This document shows positions 32,719 through 34,558 of a stretch of DNA of 34,558 nt, piece after piece. A program made the position numbers and the translations under genes. The stretch is from an uncultured Bacteroidia bacterium (lineage in GTDB: Bacteria > Bacteroidota > Bacteroidia > Bacteroidales > Prolixibacteraceae). The notes under the pieces are model-generated. The model was not told where the DNA came from. It did not search any database and worked only from the letters and a program-made list of their open reading frames with translations. Within the stretch, counting starts at the first letter, position 1. Every line of letters begins with the position of its first letter. The stretch is from contig CAIVCR010000088.1 in NCBI GenBank assembly GCA_903904515.1, forward strand, positions 1 through 34,558, in the 5' to 3' direction.

Positions 32719-33444
32719 TTAAAGAATGAAGAGTTTGATACTTGCCATCAATAAAACAGACGCCAGCACGAATTTGAGTTTATCGGGTTTTAGCCTGAAA
32801 CTTCCAATGTAAGAACCTGTAATTCCGCCGATGATTCCAACGATGATCCAGCCTATCAGGTGAGGGTCAAACTTGAATCCTCCGCTCACCAGTGCAGTTA
32901 ATCCCGAGAGGGAATTAAGAAAAATAAAGAGAGCAGAAGCTGCTGCAGATTCCTTTACATTTGCCCAATGGAACAGGATTATAACCGGACTAAGGATAAT
33001 TCCACCCCCGATACCGATCATTCCTGAGAAAAACCCGAGAAAAGCACCAATGGTCAAAGCAGGAATAAATGGCATTTTTTTGGAATTTTCGGTGACAGCA
33101 TTTGGAACCAGCAACATTCGCCCGATCGCGATCAGCAAAAATATGCCGAGTACGATTTTATAGGTAGCTGGATTTACCTTAGTCAAAGCGCCAAGGTAGG
33201 CCAGGGGGATGGATGAGATCAAAAACGGGAAAATCAGTTTCCATTTGAAACATCCGGCTTTGTAATAGGCGAAAAAGGCAATGGCTGAAACAAAAACATT
33301 CAGGGTTAATGCGGTAGGCTTCATCAGGACCGGGGCAATTCCATAGAGCGCCAACAAGGCAAGATATCCTGTTCCTCCTCCATGTCCAACAGATGAATAG
33401 AGGATGGCGATGAGAAAGAGAGACAAAAGAAACAGATATTCCAT
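32719..33444 (-). CDS. TauE/SafE (TSUP) family anion transporter
   Basis: Inner-membrane transporter family linked to export or import of sulfite, sulfoacetate or other anions. 241 residues with about eight helices, from ATG 33444 (MEYLFLLSLFLIAIL). The longer ORF to 33588 has no hydrophobic start and covers the leader. The two family repeats are SSVGHGGGTGYLALLALYGI and SGMIGIGGGIILSPVI. As first gene of the Moco operon it may import an oxyanion needed for cofactor supply (molybdate, sulfate) or export sulfite made by the neighbouring sulfur genes. Either role is inference. Confidence 0.85.
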   Translation of the reverse strand: MEYLFLLSLFLIAILYSSVGHGGGTGYLALLALYGIAPVLMKPTALTLNVFVSAIAFFAYYKAGCFKWKLIFPFLISSIPLAYLGALTKVNPATYKIVLGIFLLIAIGRMLLVPNAVTENSKKMPFIPALTIGAFLGFFSGMIGIGGGIILSPVIILFHWANVKESAAASALFIFLNSLSGLTALVSGGFKFDPHLIGWIIVGIIGGITGSYIGSFRLKPDKLKFVLASVLLMASIKLFIL

Positions 33445-33622
33445 AGTTTGAATATTTATTTCTCCTTTCCCGAACCAACATGGAAATACGGAAATCCCCC
33501 GACGATGAGCTGCCGGACAAGAGTCCAAAACTGTATCTCCTTTCCAAATTGAGGAAATTATTCCTTCGGGAGGCATCCGCGTTTCCAATGATACCCATCG
33601 GTTTATATTTCATATGTTCATA
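33445..33622 (-). promoter_or_regulatory. Long structured leader of the Moco operon
   Basis: The promoter at 33629-33659 gives a predicted start near 33622, so the untranslated leader is about 178 nt. On the minus strand it can form GUAUC/GAUAC, GGAC-UCUU-GUCC and CCGGC/GUCGG stems, and CCCGAA near 33570 can pair with UUCGGG near 33470. An AAAGGAG run lies 3' of that arm. Such length and structure before a cofactor operon suggests a cis-regulatory RNA. I could not match it securely to the Moco RNA motif or another riboswitch. Confidence 0.4.
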
Positions 33623-33628
33623 CACTTA

Positions 33629-33659
33629 GAAAGATAAACTCGGAGAAAACTTTAACAAA
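33629..33659 (-). promoter_or_regulatory. Promoter of the Moco operon
   Basis: On the minus strand TTTG (33659-33656), a 19-nt spacer and TATCTTTC (33636-33629). Only the last base of the -7 box departs from TAnnTTTG. Confidence 0.7.
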
Positions 33660-33725
33660 AGAATTAAAAATATATCACATTTTAAGAATGGAAAATAATA
33701 CAGAATGATTCCAACTAAGATCGCT

Positions 33726-33733
33726 TATCTTTG
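33726..33733 (+). promoter_or_regulatory. -7 box of recX
   Basis: TATCTTTG is an exact TAnnTTTG match. It overlaps the longest-ORF start at 33731, so recX must start at the ATG at 33758. Confidence 0.5.
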
Positions 33734-33757
33734 CCCTATATTCTTGAATTCGCTCAA

Positions 33758-34234
33758 ATGGAGGGTAATGTAAACTATCGGCAGGCGCTTACAAAAGCGA
33801 TGGCTATGTGCAGTCAATCAGAGCGGTGTCGTTTTGATGTAGTGACAAAACTTAGGCTATGGGAACTTCCTGAAGAGGAGATCTCAACGGCAATTGATTA
33901 CCTGGTCAAAGAGCGTTTTCTAAATGAGGAACGGTTTGTTGATTTCTACATCAATGACAAACTCCGGTTTAATAAATGGGGAAAAATTAAACTCACCTAT
34001 ATGCTGCGCCAGAAGCAGATTCCCGGGGAGTTAATCAGATCAGCCTTGAGTCGGATTGAAGATGATCTGTATAAAAAAATACTTTCCGACCTGCTTAAAT
34101 CAAAAATCAAATCGGTTAAAGGGGCTTCCGGATATGAGCGGAAAGGAAAGCTCGCAGTGTTCGCCCAGAGTCACGGTTTCGAGGCTGAACTGGCTTTTCA
34201 GGTTGCAGGACAAATTATTGGGAATGAGGAATGA
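33758..34234 (+). CDS. recX: RecX-type regulatory protein
   Basis: Modulator of RecA filaments in recombination and SOS response. 158 residues from ATG 33758 (MEGNVNYRQALTKAM). The three-helix repeats typical of RecX are visible: CSQSERCRFDVVTKLRLWEL, then ISTAIDYLVKERFLNEERFV and WGKIKLTYMLRQKQIPGELI. RecX usually sits next to recA. Here it stands alone, with recA outside the window. Confidence 0.9.
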   Translation: MEGNVNYRQALTKAMAMCSQSERCRFDVVTKLRLWELPEEEISTAIDYLVKERFLNEERFVDFYINDKLRFNKWGKIKLTYMLRQKQIPGELIRSALSRIEDDLYKKILSDLLKSKIKSVKGASGYERKGKLAVFAQSHGFEAELAFQVAGQIIGNEE

Positions 34235-34373
34235 AGAATGAAGAATTAAGAATGCAAAATTAAGAATGCAAAATGCAAATGGCAAAATAGGTTGTATTCA
34301 GGAGAATATTGCTTTATCGAAGAATTTTTATATCAATTGAAATCGCCCAATCGCCTCATTTTAAATTTTTCAT
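34235..34373 (+). repeat. Low-complexity gaatgaagaattaagaatg tract and AT-rich spacer
   Basis: Directly after recX, 34228-34290 consists of imperfect repeats of gaatgaagaa / taagaatgcaaaat. No gene is visible. The tract ends at 34290, before the 78-bp array. Confidence 0.6.
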
Positions 34374-34558
34374 TAGCAAATTGGCACATTACTGCATTTC
34401 ACCTCCCCCATTTTCAGATTTTCAAATTGCCACATTGGCATATTAGCAAATTGTCTCATTAGCACATTGCCGCATTTCACCTCCCCCATTTTCAGATTTT
34501 CAAATTGCCACATTGGCATATTAGCAAATTGTCTCATTAGCACATTACAGCATTTCAC
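34374..34558. repeat. Nested tandem repeat, 78-bp units built of 8-bp units
   Basis: Unit starts (gcatttcacctccccc) are at 34394 and 34472, and a third is cut by the window end at 34550. Spacing is 78 bp exactly. Each unit has seven octamers of form cNcATTgN (caaattgc, cacattgg, catattag, caaattgt, ctcattag, cacattgc, cgcatttc), 56 bp, plus a 22-bp insert (acctcccccattttcag and atttt). Because 78 is divisible by 3 the minus strand stays open. I regard this as an artefact of periodicity and not as a gene. Confidence 0.85.

Noticed and set aside
33445-33588. N-terminal extension of the TauE/SafE protein
   Set aside because: It is polar, not membrane-like, and falls into the structured leader. 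The hydrophobic start at 33444 fits the family.
34373-34558. Minus-strand ORF with 26-residue repeats
   Set aside because: It exists because the repeat unit of 78 bp is a multiple of three. There is no promoter, no start context and the DNA repeat has its own 8-bp inner period unrelated to codons.
1-34558. tRNA or rRNA genes
   Set aside because: I saw no cloverleaf-like sequence with a TTCGAATC-type arm and no rRNA conserved blocks. A covariance search could still find one.

Overview
The window reads as chromosome of a member of the Bacteroidota. The evidence is in the sequence. Several genes carry the phylum-type promoter TTTG-N19/20-TAnnTTTG, with clean examples before rplU and psrA. Shine-Dalgarno sequences are mostly absent. 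Several intergenic repeats are of kinds I associate with Bacteroidota genomes. The gene content (sulfatase, Tat-exported Gfo/Idh/MocA oxidoreductase, CruF-type carotenoid genes, Psr complex) suggests an environmental, probably anaerobic or facultative lineage. I cannot name a genus.

Layout. 1-4.1 kb: a Tat-exported oxidoreductase and a secreted sulfatase, with a repeat-rich 0.8 kb gap between them. 4.1-6.3 kb: housekeeping genes rplU-rpmA and serS. 6.5-8.5 kb: kup potassium transporter. 8.7-13.5 kb: a tightly packed carotenoid operon (crtB, lycopene cyclase, cruF-like hydratase, acyltransferase, glycosyltransferase, TPR protein) ending in a decayed crtI-like fragment. 13.5-14.9 kb: a small accessory islet with a two-gene overlapping pair of toxin-antitoxin size and a NucS/DUF91-type nuclease gene broken by two homopolymer frameshifts. 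15.0-23.0 kb, minus strand: a FadL-type porin, two membrane-anchored rhodanese-like proteins ending in GGGC, two YeeE/YedE half-transporters and a complete PsrABC-type molybdoenzyme. 23.3-26.8 kb, plus strand: a Rieske protein and a 900-residue fusion of a b6-like cytochrome b with a twelve-heme c-type domain. 27.0 kb: a Crp/Fnr regulator. 27.9-33.4 kb, minus strand: molybdenum cofactor genes (mobA, MOSC-MogA fusion, moaC, short moaA, moeA, mobB-like) headed by a TauE/SafE transporter with a leader of about 180 nt. 33.7-34.2 kb: recX. 34.3 kb to the end: a nested 78-bp/8-bp tandem repeat.

How the parts fit together. About 15-33.4 kb looks like one respiratory island for sulfur compounds. PsrA needs the bis-MGD cofactor made by the Moco genes. 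YeeE/YedE and FadL proteins could bring sulfur compounds across the two membranes. The GGGC-tailed rhodaneses could hold sulfane sulfur on a terminal cysteine, much as SoxY does on its GGCGG tail. PsrC and the Rieske/cytochrome b-multiheme unit would both work on the quinone pool, and the Crp/Fnr protein may switch the system. Direction of flow and substrate cannot be read from the sequence. The strongest candidates for undescribed biology are the GGGC-tailed inactive-loop rhodaneses and the Rieske plus cytochrome b-dodecaheme fusion.
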